Assembly (NCBI GenBank): GCA_003231645.1
Contig: QIIW01000140.1
Span: 1 to 44,104 of the forward strand
Direction: 5' to 3'
DNA: 44,104 nucleotides
From: Acidimicrobiia bacterium
GTDB lineage: Bacteria > Actinomycetota > Acidimicrobiia > Acidimicrobiales > Aldehydirespiratoraceae
Below the pieces are notes generated by a model. The model saw only the letters and a program-made list of their open reading frames with translations, ran no database searches and was not told where the DNA came from. This document shows, piece by piece, positions 26,438 to 35,619 of the stretch. Both the position numbers and the translations under genes were made by a program. Every line of letters begins with the position of its first letter. Positions within the stretch are counted from its first letter, which is position 1.

Positions 26438-27667
26438 TCAGCGGCCGGCCCTCAACTCCTCGAACAGGTCGATGTAGGCCGAGGCCACGCCGGCCGGAGA
26501 CACCCAGGCCTCGACGAAAGCGCGACCCTTGGCGCCCATCCGTGTCCGACGCTGCGGCGAGTCGATGAGTTCGCTGAGAGCAGTGAGAAACTCGACTGGA
26601 TTCTCCGGCTCCACCGCGACCCCGGCACCACTGCGGTCGATGACCCTCGTGACCTCGGTGTCCGGATCGAGAGATGCCAGAACGGGCCGTCCGGCGGCGA
26701 GTATCGAGTAGAGCTTCGACGGCACCGATGCTCTGGCCAGGCCCTTGCGGAGCGCAATCACGTGGATGTCGGCGGCCGCCAGGACCTCGGGCAGCCGTTC
26801 GGACGGCTGAAAATCGATGAACCTGACATTGTCCAGTCCCGTCGCCTGCTCTTCGAGCGCCGGTCGACCCGAGCCGCCCCCGTTGATCACGAACACCACC
26901 TCATGGCGGTCCCTCAAGGCCCGTGCCGCCTCGATCATGAGCCCCAACGGCTGGGAGAAACCGACATTTCCCGCATACATCACCACCGTCCGGTCGCCCA
27001 GACCGAAGTCGTCCCGGTAGGAATTCCGAACCGACCCCGGCTGAATGCGTTCACTGTCGACGAAATTGGGGATGACCCTCACCGGCGTGCAGCCATCGGC
27101 GATCTTGGCCTCGACATTTCGGCGGAGATCGTCGGACAGGACGGTGACAGCGTCACAACGCCGGTAGGTGAAACGCTCCAACCACTCGGCGAACCGGATG
27201 ACACGAGGGTTGGTGAGCGCTCCCACCTCGACCGCTACGTCGGGAAAGATGTCCTGAACGTTGTAGACGACCGGAGCCCGCCGCAGCCGGGCCGCCACCC
27301 ACCCGGCGAGGCCGAGTGTGGGTGGCGGAGCCATGGCCAGCACCGCGTCGGGGCGGCTGCGCTGAAAGACCGAAGCGATCCCGACGAGCGCCGTGAATCC
27401 CACGAATGCCGCCGCCCTCGCCGGAATCTTCGTCTTGTCGGTCGGGAAGGGGTGGACCCGCGTGATGCGACCCCACCCGGTGACCTCCCGTCGGATCAAC
27501 GCCCCCCGCCACGCCGGTTCGATGCCGTGGCGCTCATACCAGGGTAGTGAGGTCACGACGTGGACAATGTGCCCGGCGTCGGCCAGTTGATGCACGATCT
27601 CGGACATGACCACACCGGTGGGGGCGACGTCGGGTTCGAAATGCGGGCAGATCACCAGGAGCCTCAC
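26438..27667 (-). CDS. GT4 family glycosyltransferase (WbuB/WcaI-like)
   Basis: The 409-residue protein has the GT-B fold of family 4. The N-terminal domain starts RLLVICPHFEPDVAPTG and includes VVYNVQDIFPDVAVEVG, a segment typical of WbuB/WcaI-type transferases. The C-terminal donor domain has VVMYAGNVGFSQPLGLMIEAA, FIDFQPSERLPEVLAAADIHVIAL and SVPSKLYSILAAGRPVLASLDPDTEV. The donor sugar is not predictable; in relatives it is often a deoxy-sugar or acetamido sugar. I chose GTG at 27667 because it overlaps the upstream GT4 stop as GTGA and gives the usual family start; the open frame continues 6 codons further but overlaps more. It is the last of three adjacent GT4 genes. Confidence 0.9.
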   Translation of the reverse strand: MRLLVICPHFEPDVAPTGVVMSEIVHQLADAGHIVHVVTSLPWYERHGIEPAWRGALIRREVTGWGRITRVHPFPTDKTKIPARAAAFVGFTALVGIASVFQRSRPDAVLAMAPPPTLGLAGWVAARLRRAPVVYNVQDIFPDVAVEVGALTNPRVIRFAEWLERFTYRRCDAVTVLSDDLRRNVEAKIADGCTPVRVIPNFVDSERIQPGSVRNSYRDDFGLGDRTVVMYAGNVGFSQPLGLMIEAARALRDRHEVVFVINGGGSGRPALEEQATGLDNVRFIDFQPSERLPEVLAAADIHVIALRKGLARASVPSKLYSILAAGRPVLASLDPDTEVTRVIDRSGAGVAVEPENPVEFLTALSELIDSPQRRTRMGAKGRAFVEAWVSPAGVASAYIDLFEELRAGR

Positions 27668-28791
27668 GAGATGACTCCGGCCCACGCCTCGAGCAGTCGC
27701 CGGGCCGATTCCCGGGGCCGGTAGACCTCACAACGAGCACGCCCCGCATCCACCAGGCGTCGGATCTCCGGACCGCCGGCCAGCACCGACTCGATGGCCT
27801 CGGCCCACCCATCGACATCGTCGGGATCGACCATGATCGCGGCCCCGCCGAGCACCTCGGGTAGCGCGGCGGCATCGGCGGCCACCACCGGTGTGCCACA
27901 CCTCATGGCCTCGAGCACGGGCAGGCCGAAGCCCTCGTAACGCGAAGGGAAGGCGAGCACGTCGGCCCTGGCCAGCAGGGCGGCCAGGGTCGATACCGGC
28001 ACGCGCCCCGGCGACACAACCGTGTCGCCGAGACCGCTCGAGGAGATGGCCGAACTGACCTCGTCGTGGGCAGCACCCCGGGATCCCGTGAGCACCAGGC
28101 GCATCGATCGACGCGACGCCGCCAGTCTCGACATCGCCCGCAACAGGACCACGTGGTTCTTGTGGGGGTGGGTGATCGCCGGGTAGAGCACGACCTCGAA
28201 TCCATCGAGCCGGGCGAGGAGATCGGTGGTGGCCGGATCGGGAGGTGCGACGTCCGGCCCAGGGTCGTCCCACGTCGACGGCACGACCCTGAGTTTCGAG
28301 GGGTCGGCGCCGAGACGATCGACCACGCGGCCCGCCACCCACTCGGAGGGGGTGCATATCAGATCGGCCGCGGCCACGGTTCTGGGCAGCATCCTCCGCA
28401 TGTAGGCACGCTTCGATCGGGAGAAGTTCTCCGGCATGTCGAGGGGCTGCGTGTCGTGAATGGTGACGGCGGCAGGAACGGACCGCATCGCGGGGACGTG
28501 GCCACCGAAATGGTGAACGAGGTCGGCTCCCCGACTCCTTCGGGTCAGCCAGGAGCTCTCCATTGCGAGCCGCAACGGTCGCCGGGCTCCTCCGATGGGA
28601 GCCATCGCGGTGGGGTAACGCTCGACCAGATCAGGGTGGGAGGACGCCAGGTCGTTCATGCCCGCCAGTTCCACGTCGATACCTGCGGTCGGTTCATCCG
28701 ATACCGCCCGCAGGAGACGGGTGGTGTACTCCTCGCTACCGCCCACCACGCCGGGCACCATCCAGCAGAGGTTGGCAACGACACGACTCAC
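27664..28791 (-). CDS. GT4 family glycosyltransferase
   Basis: The 375-residue GT-B protein starts SRVVANLCWMVPGVVGGSEEYTTRLLRAV with the acceptor-side Gly-rich loop. It has TIHDTQPLDMPENFS, the donor-domain opening VVLYPAITHPHKNHVVLLRAM (the 'P-x-KNH' hallmark of mannosyl/rhamnosyl-type GT4 enzymes), then FPSRYEGFGLPVLEAMRCGTPVVAADAAALPEVLGGAA with the EGFGLPxLEAM donor-binding motif. A mannosyltransferase is a fair guess given GDP-mannose synthesis nearby (inference). Start GTG and upstream stop share GTGA (28788-28791), and the following gene overlaps likewise, so the three GT4 genes form one operon. Confidence 0.92.
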   Translation of the reverse strand: MSRVVANLCWMVPGVVGGSEEYTTRLLRAVSDEPTAGIDVELAGMNDLASSHPDLVERYPTAMAPIGGARRPLRLAMESSWLTRRSRGADLVHHFGGHVPAMRSVPAAVTIHDTQPLDMPENFSRSKRAYMRRMLPRTVAAADLICTPSEWVAGRVVDRLGADPSKLRVVPSTWDDPGPDVAPPDPATTDLLARLDGFEVVLYPAITHPHKNHVVLLRAMSRLAASRRSMRLVLTGSRGAAHDEVSSAISSSGLGDTVVSPGRVPVSTLAALLARADVLAFPSRYEGFGLPVLEAMRCGTPVVAADAAALPEVLGGAAIMVDPDDVDGWAEAIESVLAGGPEIRRLVDAGRARCEVYRPRESARRLLEAWAGVIS

Positions 28792-29885
28792 GACGTCACC
28801 TCGTCGTAGGCCGCCATGATCACGTCAGCGGTGGCATCCCAGGTCATGGCGGCGGCCCTGACCCGGCCGGCGGCGGCGAGTCGGAGCCGATGGGTGCGGT
28901 CGTCGAGCAGCCGGTCCATCGATCCGGCGAGAGCGTCGAGATCGGTGGGGTCGACCAGTTCGGCGGCACCGCCGGCCACCTCCTCGGTGGCCGTGCCCGA
29001 GCTGGTGATGACCGGCGTGCCCTGCGCCATGGCTTCGAGTACGGGCATCCCGAAACCCTCGAGAAGGCTCGGATAGACGAAGATCTCGGCCAGATCGTAG
29101 AGAACCATCAGGTCCCTCTGGGTCACCCTGCCGAGTCGGATCACCGGAAGACGCGCCGCGGCGATCATCTCGTCGATGTCGACTCCCCAGCCGTCCGGGC
29201 CGACCAACACGAGCGGCACATCGTGGGTGGTGGAGCGCAACGCGGCGAGGAGGCCTCGGAGATTCTTGCGCGGTTCGGCCGTGCCGACCCACAGCAGGAA
29301 CCGAGCCGGCAGATCGTGGCGTGACGCGACCTGGTGACGATCGGATTCGGAGACGACCATCGCGTCGACCCCCCACGGCGCCACCCGTATCCGTTCGCGC
29401 AGGATCCCGTGCCGGATGCAGTCATCGGCCGTCGTCTGCGAGGGGACGAGCACGATCTCGGCACACCGCCGGGTGAGTTCGAACGATCGGGTCATGAAGG
29501 AAACGCCGTGCTTGGTGAAGTAGCCGGGACGGTGCATGAACGCCAGGTCGTGGACGGTGACCACGATCGGGACGCCGCCTCCGGGCGGGACCACCCCCCC
29601 GGTGGCGTGGATGACATCGACCGGACCGGTGATCCTCTGTATGGCCGGCCGTCTCAGTCGGTGCCAGGACTCGTACATCGCGATGCGGTTCATGGGCATG
29701 CGCTTGACGTCGACGCCGGGTTCGACGAGCGGATCCGGGCCGCGGAGATGAAACGCCGACACGCCGACCACGTCCCACTTTTGCTTTCGGGAAACGGCGG
29801 CGAGGCTTCTCACCGTCGAGGCTGCGGTGCCGCCGGGCACTCGGTGCCAGCTCTGTTCGACGACGGCGGCCACACGCTTGTTCAC
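28788..29885 (-). CDS. GT4 family glycosyltransferase
   Basis: With GTG at 29885 the protein has 365 residues and begins VNKRVAAVVEQSWHRVPGGTAASTVRSL. Further motifs are VTVHDLAFMHRPGYFTKHG, LWVGTAEPRKNLRGLLAAL (the P-R-KN loop), and YPSLLEGFGMPVLEAMAQGTPVITSSGTATEEVAGGAAELVDP, all of family GT4. It is a sister of its neighbour and of the partial GT4 at the right edge. The longer open frame upstream is not supported: it would overlap the fcl promoter and lacks family similarity. CAGAAT lies 6 bases before the GTG and may be a weak -10 for a leaderless start. It is the first gene of the minus-strand GT4 unit, divergent from fcl. Confidence 0.9.
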   Translation of the reverse strand: MNKRVAAVVEQSWHRVPGGTAASTVRSLAAVSRKQKWDVVGVSAFHLRGPDPLVEPGVDVKRMPMNRIAMYESWHRLRRPAIQRITGPVDVIHATGGVVPPGGGVPIVVTVHDLAFMHRPGYFTKHGVSFMTRSFELTRRCAEIVLVPSQTTADDCIRHGILRERIRVAPWGVDAMVVSESDRHQVASRHDLPARFLLWVGTAEPRKNLRGLLAALRSTTHDVPLVLVGPDGWGVDIDEMIAAARLPVIRLGRVTQRDLMVLYDLAEIFVYPSLLEGFGMPVLEAMAQGTPVITSSGTATEEVAGGAAELVDPTDLDALAGSMDRLLDDRTHRLRLAAAGRVRAAAMTWDATADVIMAAYDEVTS

Positions 29886-29956
29886 TACGGGATTCTGGCA
29901 CGCGAAGACACCGGACCAACCGACCGCCGACGGCCGCGTCCGTCGTCGGGCGCGGA

Positions 29957-29962
29957 TACCAT
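29957..29962 (+). promoter_or_regulatory. -10 element for fcl (leaderless)
   Basis: TACCAT ends 7 bases before the ATG at 29970, with no ribosome site between. The divergent gap to the GT4 operon is only 84 bases, so the two promoters are back to back. Confidence 0.5.
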
Positions 29963-29969
29963 CCCGCGG

Positions 29970-30932
29970 ATGGCCGAACCGTTCGAACACCAGCACGTTT
30001 TCGTCACCGGCGGATCAGGGTTCCTCGGTACGTCGGTCAGGGCCGCCTTGGCACGTCGCGGGGTCACGAGGGTCACGTCGCCGACCAGCTCGGAGGTCGA
30101 CCTGCTCGACCGGGCGGCCTCGACCGCGGCCATCGAGGCCGCCCGGCCCGACGTGGTGATCCATCTGGCCGCCCGCGTCGGTGGAATCGGGGCCAACATG
30201 GAACGTCCCGCCTCGCTCTACCTGGAGAATCTCCTCCTGGGCACCAACGTCATCGAGGCAGCCCGCGCCGCCGGTGTCGCCAAGACGGTGGTGGTGGGCA
30301 CGATCTGCAGCTATCCGAAGCTGACGCCGGTGCCGTTCTCCGAAACCTCGCTGTGGAACGGCTACCCCGAGGAAACCAACGCCCCCTACGGCATCGCCAA
30401 GCTCGCCCATCTGGTGCATCTGCAGGCCAACCGTGCCCAGTACGGCCAGCGTGGCATCTACCTGATGCCGACCAACCTCTACGGTCCGGGCGACAAGTTC
30501 AACCCGGCCGTGTCCCACGTGATCCCGGCGCTCATCCGCAAGTGCGTGATCGCCCGCGACGCCGGCGACGACGACGTCGAGGTGTGGGGAACCGGCTCGG
30601 CCAGCCGCGAGTTCCTGTTCGTCGACGACGCGGCGCGCGGCATCGCTCTGGCCGCCGAGCACTACGACGGTGATCAGCCGGTCAATCTGGGGGCCAACCG
30701 TGAACTTCTGATCAAGGAACTGGTCGAGATGATCGCCGAGCTCACCGGCTTTCAGGGCCGAATCCGCTGGAACGATTCCCGCCCGGACGGTCAGCCCCGC
30801 CGATGCGTCGACGCCAGCCGGGCCCGCGAGTTGTTCGATTTCGAAGCGACCACCGACTTCCGTGACGGGCTCCGCGAAACGATCACCTGGTATGAGTCCA
30901 ATCGGGAGGCCGCCGAGGCCCGCGGCAGCTAG
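29970..30932 (+). CDS. fcl: GDP-L-fucose synthase
   Basis: The enzyme epimerises and reduces GDP-4-keto-6-deoxymannose to GDP-L-fucose with NADPH. The 320-residue protein keeps the diagnostic segments: [49 protein letters not shown] with the catalytic Ser and Cys, [11 protein letters not shown] (YxxxK), [13 protein letters not shown]...[10 protein letters not shown] with the catalytic His, and [19 protein letters not shown]. The ATG at 29970 follows a TACCAT element by 7 bases. It uses the product of gmd about 8 kb away and competes for it with Rmd. The stop overlaps the opposing uxs stop in CTAG (30929-30932). Confidence 0.95.
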   Translation: MAEPFEHQHVFVTGGSGFLGTSVRAALARRGVTRVTSPTSSEVDLLDRAASTAAIEAARPDVVIHLAARVGGIGANMERPASLYLENLLLGTNVIEAARAAGVAKTVVVGTICSYPKLTPVPFSETSLWNGYPEETNAPYGIAKLAHLVHLQANRAQYGQRGIYLMPTNLYGPGDKFNPAVSHVIPALIRKCVIARDAGDDDVEVWGTGSASREFLFVDDAARGIALAAEHYDGDQPVNLGANRELLIKELVEMIAELTGFQGRIRWNDSRPDGQPRRCVDASRARELFDFEATTDFRDGLRETITWYESNREAAEARGS

Positions 30933-31867
30933 AAGCCCGCAAGACCCACGAAATACTCGACCGTGCGCTCGACACCGTTGCGTAGTTCGATTTTGGGCTC
31001 CCAGCCCAGTATCTCGCGTGCCCGGGTGATGTCGGGCCTTCGTTGGGTCGGATCGTCCACCGGAAGGTCGTGGTATTCGATACCCGACGCCGAACCAACC
31101 ACCTCGACCACGATCTCGGCCAGTTGGCTGATGGTGAACTCGTCGGGGTTTCCGATGTTGACCGGGTCGTTCTCGTCGGAGTCGAGCAGGGCGACCAGCC
31201 CCCGGATCTCGTCGTCGACGTAGCAGAAGCTGCGGGTCTGGCTGCCGTCACCGTAGATGGTGAGTGGCCGCCCCTTCAGGGCCTGGACGATGAAGTTGGA
31301 CACCACCCGGCCGTCACCGGGCCTCATGCGCGGACCGTAGGTGTTGAAGATCCTCACTATCCGGGTGTCGAGCGAGTGGTAGCGGTGGTAGGCCATCGTC
31401 ATGGCCTCGGAGAATCTCTTGGCCTCGTCGTAGACGCCTCGGGGGCCGACCGGGTTGACATTGCCCCAGTAGGACTCGTGCTGAGGGTGGACCTGGGGGA
31501 TCCCGTAGACCTCGGAGGTCGAGGCGATGAGGAACTTGGCTCCCTTGGCCTTGGCCAATCCGAGCGCGTTGTGGGTTCCGAGTGACCCGACCTTCAGTGT
31601 CTGGATCGGTATCTCCAGGTAGTCGATCGGTGATGCCGGACTGGCGAAGTGGAGCACGGCATCGACCTCGCCCGGCACCCGGATGTATTCCGAGACGTCG
31701 TGCTCGACGAACTGGAATTCACGTTGGGTGAAGAGATGCTCGACATTGGAGACGCTGCCGGTGACGAGATTGTCGATGCAGACGACGGCATCGCCGCGGG
31801 CCAGCAGCGAATCGCAGAGATGAGATCCGAGGAATCCGGCACCGCCGGTGACCACGACCCTGGCCAT
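30929..31867 (-). CDS. uxs: UDP-glucuronate decarboxylase (UDP-xylose synthase)
   Basis: This 312-residue extended SDR converts UDP-glucuronate to UDP-xylose. Its motifs are [83 protein letters not shown] (YxxxK) and [24 protein letters not shown], followed by [20 protein letters not shown]. The [14 protein letters not shown]...GVYDEAKR pattern separates it from dTDP-glucose dehydratases. It starts inside the stop of ugd (TGATG), so substrate-making and substrate-using enzymes are translated together. The annotation as UXS rather than another UDP-GlcA-using SDR rests on these motifs and on the neighbour. Confidence 0.92.
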   Translation of the reverse strand: MARVVVTGGAGFLGSHLCDSLLARGDAVVCIDNLVTGSVSNVEHLFTQREFQFVEHDVSEYIRVPGEVDAVLHFASPASPIDYLEIPIQTLKVGSLGTHNALGLAKAKGAKFLIASTSEVYGIPQVHPQHESYWGNVNPVGPRGVYDEAKRFSEAMTMAYHRYHSLDTRIVRIFNTYGPRMRPGDGRVVSNFIVQALKGRPLTIYGDGSQTRSFCYVDDEIRGLVALLDSDENDPVNIGNPDEFTISQLAEIVVEVVGSASGIEYHDLPVDDPTQRRPDITRAREILGWEPKIELRNGVERTVEYFVGLAGF

Positions 31868-33138
31868 CAGCGTCGACCCACCCCCTGGTAGGTGAAGCCG
31901 CGACGCCGCACCGCCCCCCGATCGAGGATGTTGCGGGAATCGACGATGTGGAGGTCGGCCATCAGCGAGGCGATCTTGTCGAGGTCGAGCCACTTGAACT
32001 CATCCCACTCGGTCACCACGACCAGCGCGGAGGCCCCCTCACACGCCGCATAGGCGTCGCCCACCACCTCGAGTCCGTCGACGTCGACATCGGACACCAC
32101 CGGATCGAAGGCCCTGACCTTCGCGCCCTTCGCCACAAGTCGTTTGGCGATCTCGAGGGCCGGCGATTCACGGATGTCGTCGGTGCCGGCCTTGAAGGCC
32201 AGACCCAGCATGGCCACGGTCTTCCCGTTGACATCGACCATGTCGGTGACCTTGCGCACGGTGCGATCGAATTGTTCCTCGTTGACCGACACCACACCTC
32301 TGAGCAGGGAGAAGTCGTAGCCGGACCCCTCGGCGATCGAGATCAGCGCCCGCGTGTCCTTCGGGAAGCATGAACCGCCCCACCCCGGCCCCGGACGCAG
32401 GAACTCGTGACCGATCCGGTGGTCGTATCCGATACCCAGGAGGACGTCGTTGACGTCGGCGCCCACGGCCTCACACACCGCGGCGATGGCGTTCGTGAAC
32501 GACAGTTTTGTGGCCAGGAACGCGTTGGCCGCATACTTCGTGGTCTCCGCCGATGCCGGGTCGGTGACCATGATCGGGGCCATCACCCCCAGGTAAAGGG
32601 ACGCCACGCGCGCTGCCGCGGCTCGATCGTCGGATCCGACGATGACACGATCAGGATGCAGGAAGTCGTCGACTGCGCTTCCCTCGCGCAGAAATTCCGG
32701 ATTCGACACGACCGGAATGTCGGATCGACCGAGGGCCTGCTCGACCAGTCGGGTCGAACCGACCGGCACCGTCGACTTGTTGACCACGATCGTACCCGCT
32801 CGGAGTTTCGCGCTTATCGCACCCGCCGCGGCCCGTATGTAGCTCAGGTCGGCGGAGCCGTCGGCTCCCTGAGGGGTGGGTACGCACAGATAGACGAAAT
32901 CGGCGTCTTCCACCACATTCTCGGACCCGAGCACGAAACTCAATCGACCGGCGGCCATGCCTGCCTTGACCAGCTCCCCGAGGCCGGCCTCGTGGATGGG
33001 GATTCTCCCTTCTTGGAGCAGGCGGACCTTCTCGGGGATGATGTCGGCACAAACCACCTCATGACCGAGATGAGCGAAGCACGCGCCGGTGGTCAGACCG
33101 ACGTATCCGGTGCCGATCACGGTGATTCTGTTGGTCAT
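31867..33138 (-). CDS. ugd: UDP-glucose 6-dehydrogenase
   Basis: The enzyme oxidises UDP-glucose twice, via a Cys thioester, to UDP-glucuronate. The 423 residues show the NAD-binding start [86 protein letters not shown], the catalytic [14 protein letters not shown] and [21 protein letters not shown] at 33138 has GGGAG 6 bases upstream; the longer frame upstream runs into a 5' hairpin and lacks similarity. It is followed directly by uxs and preceded by the LCP gene at 93 bases, all on the minus strand. Confidence 0.96.
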   Translation of the reverse strand: MTNRITVIGTGYVGLTTGACFAHLGHEVVCADIIPEKVRLLQEGRIPIHEAGLGELVKAGMAAGRLSFVLGSENVVEDADFVYLCVPTPQGADGSADLSYIRAAAGAISAKLRAGTIVVNKSTVPVGSTRLVEQALGRSDIPVVSNPEFLREGSAVDDFLHPDRVIVGSDDRAAAARVASLYLGVMAPIMVTDPASAETTKYAANAFLATKLSFTNAIAAVCEAVGADVNDVLLGIGYDHRIGHEFLRPGPGWGGSCFPKDTRALISIAEGSGYDFSLLRGVVSVNEEQFDRTVRKVTDMVDVNGKTVAMLGLAFKAGTDDIRESPALEIAKRLVAKGAKVRAFDPVVSDVDVDGLEVVGDAYAACEGASALVVVTEWDEFKWLDLDKIASLMADLHIVDSRNILDRGAVRRRGFTYQGVGRR

Positions 33139-33168
33139 CGGTTCTCCCACGAATGATCCCGCCATCCC

Positions 33169-33189
33169 CTCGGCACGGCCACGGCCGAG
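33169..33189 (-). other. Hairpin in the ugd 5' gap
   Basis: CTCGGC and GCCGAG form a perfect 6-bp stem around a 9-base loop in the 93-base gap between the LCP stop and ugd. No T-run follows, so it is not a standard intrinsic terminator; it may slow RNA decay or simply be chance in GC-rich DNA. Confidence 0.25.
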
Positions 33190-33231
33190 ATGAGAACCTT
33201 CGGCGGGGTCCACGGGCGAAACGTGGTGCGC

Positions 33232-34767
33232 TCATCCACAGCTCTCACCCGCCGGGGGTCGGCCCATGATCGTGATGGTGGTCGTGGTGACCGGTTCGGT
33301 GGTGGTGTCGGCAGCGGCAACCGTGGTCGACGGTGTCGATGACGAAGTGATGCCGGGCAGAGTTGTCGGTGGCACGGCAGCGACGACTCCCCCCAGGTCG
33401 GGTACCGGCACGTCACCGAGTCGGTCGATCTCCCGAAGAGTCTCGCTGGTGCCCTGCGGGAACAGGAACAACACCTGCTGATGGTCGGCTCCGAGCACCA
33501 GCTCGATCCGGGTGGCCGACGCGCCCTCGGTGATCGCCGGTATCGGAAGCAGGTAGCGGGCAATCGTTTCCGCCGCGGCCCGCTGCCCGGGTGGGTAGAC
33601 GATCACGGAATGAGGCACAACGGTGGTTATCTGCTGCTGGCTGGTCACGTTGAAACCGATATCGGCCAGCACCCCCGAGTCGCCCGACAGCACTGCGGCA
33701 TCGGCGGCATAGACATCGAAGCTGATGTCGGCCGGCCGGATCGAATCGGCGGCGCCGCGAAACACGTCGAGCGCAGCGGAATCAGCGCCGTCGACGAGAA
33801 TCTCACCGATGTAGGTGGTGCCATCGTCGGAGTAGCGCGTGGTGACGGTGAGCGAGTAGCGGGTGATGTTGTCGGGATTGAACGAGCTGAACGACTCGCC
33901 GACCTTGATCAATTCGGCGGGGGTCAGTTCGCTGTCGAGAACCATGCTCCGAGCGCCGGCCTTGATCAGCCTCGCCAGAGTCTGAGGGTTGCGCGCTCCT
34001 CGCTGGATGGCCCGCTCGAGGGCCAGCACCAGGAAGTCCTGCTGTCGCTTGATGCGTTCGAAATCATTGGTGCCGGTGGTGACCCATTTCCCGTCGATGA
34101 ACTCCTGGTAGTCCTTCCTGGGCCGCACGTAGGCCAAGGCCTCGACACCGTTGAGTACCCAGCAGCCCGAGGATTGGATGTTGAGGCCGGTGGCCACCGA
34201 CTTGGTCGGGTTGGGGAACCACACCGGCACCCCGCCGATCTCGTCGACCACTTGCTGGAACCCCTTGAAATCAACCTGGATGTAGTGGTTGATGTCGATG
34301 TCGAACACGCTCTTGATCGTCTCGATCAGCTTCTCCGGTCCGCCGATCAGGAGCGCAGCGTTGATCCGATAGCTCGAGGAACCGGGGATCGGCACGTAGA
34401 GGTCACGGGGTATCGGCAGCACCCATGCCTGTTGCGAGACCGGGTCGAGGCGGAGTATGGCGATGGTGTCGGCGTTGCTGCGGCCCCTCGGGTCGACCAC
34501 GCGGCCGATGTTGATCGGGTCGTTGGGGTCGAGACCCTTGGCGCTGTCGGTGCCCACCAGGAGAAAGTTCACCGGCTGGCCGGGGTCGGATGTCGTGGCC
34601 AGAACCTGGCCCGCGATCTCGACGCGTCCGATGTCGGCCACCCCTTGGTAGAAGGTCTGGACCCACCACACCGCCGCCACCGCCGCGCCGATCACCACCA
34701 GCGACGTCAGCAGCACCAGCCGTTGGGGCCACGTGCGCCTCAACAACTCATCTTCGGGCATCGTCAC
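33232..34767 (-). CDS. LytR-CpsA-Psr (LCP) family glycopolymer ligase with LytR_C domain
   Basis: LCP proteins move lipid-linked glycans onto peptidoglycan outside the cell. The 511-residue protein has a short cytoplasmic start, a membrane helix at about 17-37, and the LCP domain from about 65, with VNFLLVGTDSAKG, RSNADTIAILRLDP, LPIPRDLYVPIPG, RINAALLIGGPEKLIETI and the Arg-containing YVRPRKDY and FERIKRQQDFL. A LytR_C domain (about 350-430) follows. The tail is Thr-rich (TTTEPVTTTTITI) and ends in a Cys. GTG at 34767 is preferred because TACGAT lies 8 bases upstream; the ATG two codons later is the alternative. It probably attaches the glycan made by the neighbouring genes (inference). Confidence 0.93.
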   Translation of the reverse strand: MTMPEDELLRRTWPQRLVLLTSLVVIGAAVAAVWWVQTFYQGVADIGRVEIAGQVLATTSDPGQPVNFLLVGTDSAKGLDPNDPINIGRVVDPRGRSNADTIAILRLDPVSQQAWVLPIPRDLYVPIPGSSSYRINAALLIGGPEKLIETIKSVFDIDINHYIQVDFKGFQQVVDEIGGVPVWFPNPTKSVATGLNIQSSGCWVLNGVEALAYVRPRKDYQEFIDGKWVTTGTNDFERIKRQQDFLVLALERAIQRGARNPQTLARLIKAGARSMVLDSELTPAELIKVGESFSSFNPDNITRYSLTVTTRYSDDGTTYIGEILVDGADSAALDVFRGAADSIRPADISFDVYAADAAVLSGDSGVLADIGFNVTSQQQITTVVPHSVIVYPPGQRAAAETIARYLLPIPAITEGASATRIELVLGADHQQVLFLFPQGTSETLREIDRLGDVPVPDLGGVVAAVPPTTLPGITSSSTPSTTVAAADTTTEPVTTTTITIMGRPPAGESCG

Positions 34768-34775
34768 GGGTGGTG

Positions 34776-34781
34776 ATCGTA
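34776..34781 (-). promoter_or_regulatory. -10 element for the LCP gene (leaderless)
   Basis: TACGAT on the minus strand ends 8 bases before the GTG at 34767 and lies in the 42-base gap after birA. No ribosome site is seen. No -35 match is evident. Confidence 0.5.
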
Positions 34782-34809
34782 GCCGCCGACGATTGTCCGC
34801 CGTGATCGC

Positions 34810-35571
34810 TCACGAAGTCGGGGCGGCGGGCCGAAGACGGACCACGTCGCCAACCGACACGACGTGACGGGTCCCCGCGTCGTCGACCACGACCAGGCGT
34901 CCCTCACGATCGAGCTCGGTGGCCCGGCCGACCAGCCGCGTGGGGCCGGGCAGCTCGATCGTCACCCGCCGGCCGACGGTCGCCGAATGGGCGACGATCT
35001 CACGCCGAACGAGGCCCGGATCGGCCAGCCTCTCGGGCAGGGCGTCGATGATCCGGGCGAGAAGGCGGTCGCGGCCGACCGTTGCTCCGAGCTCCTCCAT
35101 GGATGCCGCCGGCGGATCGGTGTCGACAGCGGCCACGTTGAGGCCGACCCCCACGACGACAACCGACGGTGGGCCATCGACCCACTCTGCCAGCAGGCCG
35201 GCCAGCTTGCGCATCGCTCCGCCCGACATCACAACCAGGTCATTGGGCCATTTGACGAGGACCCGGGCGCGGATCTGGCCGGCCGTGCCGAAACGCACCG
35301 CGGCGGCCACCGCGGCCATCACTTCGTGGGCCTTCTCCGGCCGGGCGGCGAATCGGAAGCTCACCAGCAGCGCACCTCCGGCGTCGAACCACTCGCGGTC
35401 GAGGCGACCACGTCCCGCCGTCTGATGATCGGCGACGAGCACCACCGGATCTGCCCGCCCGCCCCTGGCCTCGGCAACGAGATCGGCGTTGGTCGAACCG
35501 GTCAGCTCGACGTGGCGGAGTTCGGCCAGGCCCGCGCGTGACGCGGCGAGACGGCTCTCGGGGAATCCCAT
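34810..35571 (-). CDS. birA: Biotin--[acetyl-CoA-carboxylase] ligase
   Basis: The enzyme attaches biotin to the carrier domain of biotin carboxylases. The 253-residue protein is of the short, single-function kind: no N-terminal DNA-binding domain is present. Visible motifs are HVELTGSTNADLVAEA, the biotinyl-AMP loop VADHQTAGRGRLDREWF, LLVSFRF, VLVKWPNDLVV (catalytic KWPND) and VVVVGVGLNVAA, with a small C-terminal SH3-like domain. ATG at 35571 gives a family start; sequence further upstream is the antisense of accA. It is divergent from accA with a 48-base gap holding a perfect palindrome, so the ligase and its substrate protein may share regulation. The -10 candidate TACATC is a mismatch at the last base. 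Confidence 0.93.
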   Translation of the reverse strand: MGFPESRLAASRAGLAELRHVELTGSTNADLVAEARGGRADPVVLVADHQTAGRGRLDREWFDAGGALLVSFRFAARPEKAHEVMAAVAAAVRFGTAGQIRARVLVKWPNDLVVMSGGAMRKLAGLLAEWVDGPPSVVVVGVGLNVAAVDTDPPAASMEELGATVGRDRLLARIIDALPERLADPGLVRREIVAHSATVGRRVTIELPGPTRLVGRATELDREGRLVVVDDAGTRHVVSVGDVVRLRPAAPTS

Positions 35572-35602
35572 GCCTGCAGATGTAGCACCACCGGGCCTCG
35601 TT

Positions 35603-35619
35603 GGGGTAACCATTACCCC
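35603..35619. promoter_or_regulatory. Perfect palindrome at the accA start, candidate operator
   Basis: GGGGTAA-CCA-TTACCCC is a perfect 7-bp inverted repeat with a 3-base spacer, ending on the base before the GTG start of accA at 35620. It covers the position where a leaderless -10 (TAACCA, 7 bases before GTG) and the transcription start would lie, so a bound repressor would block initiation. It is in the 48-base gap shared with divergent birA. No terminator-like T-run is present. Confidence 0.5.

Noticed and set aside
33169..33189. Intrinsic terminator after the LCP gene
   Set aside because: The hairpin has no T-run and lies close to the ugd start, so it is recorded only as a leader hairpin.
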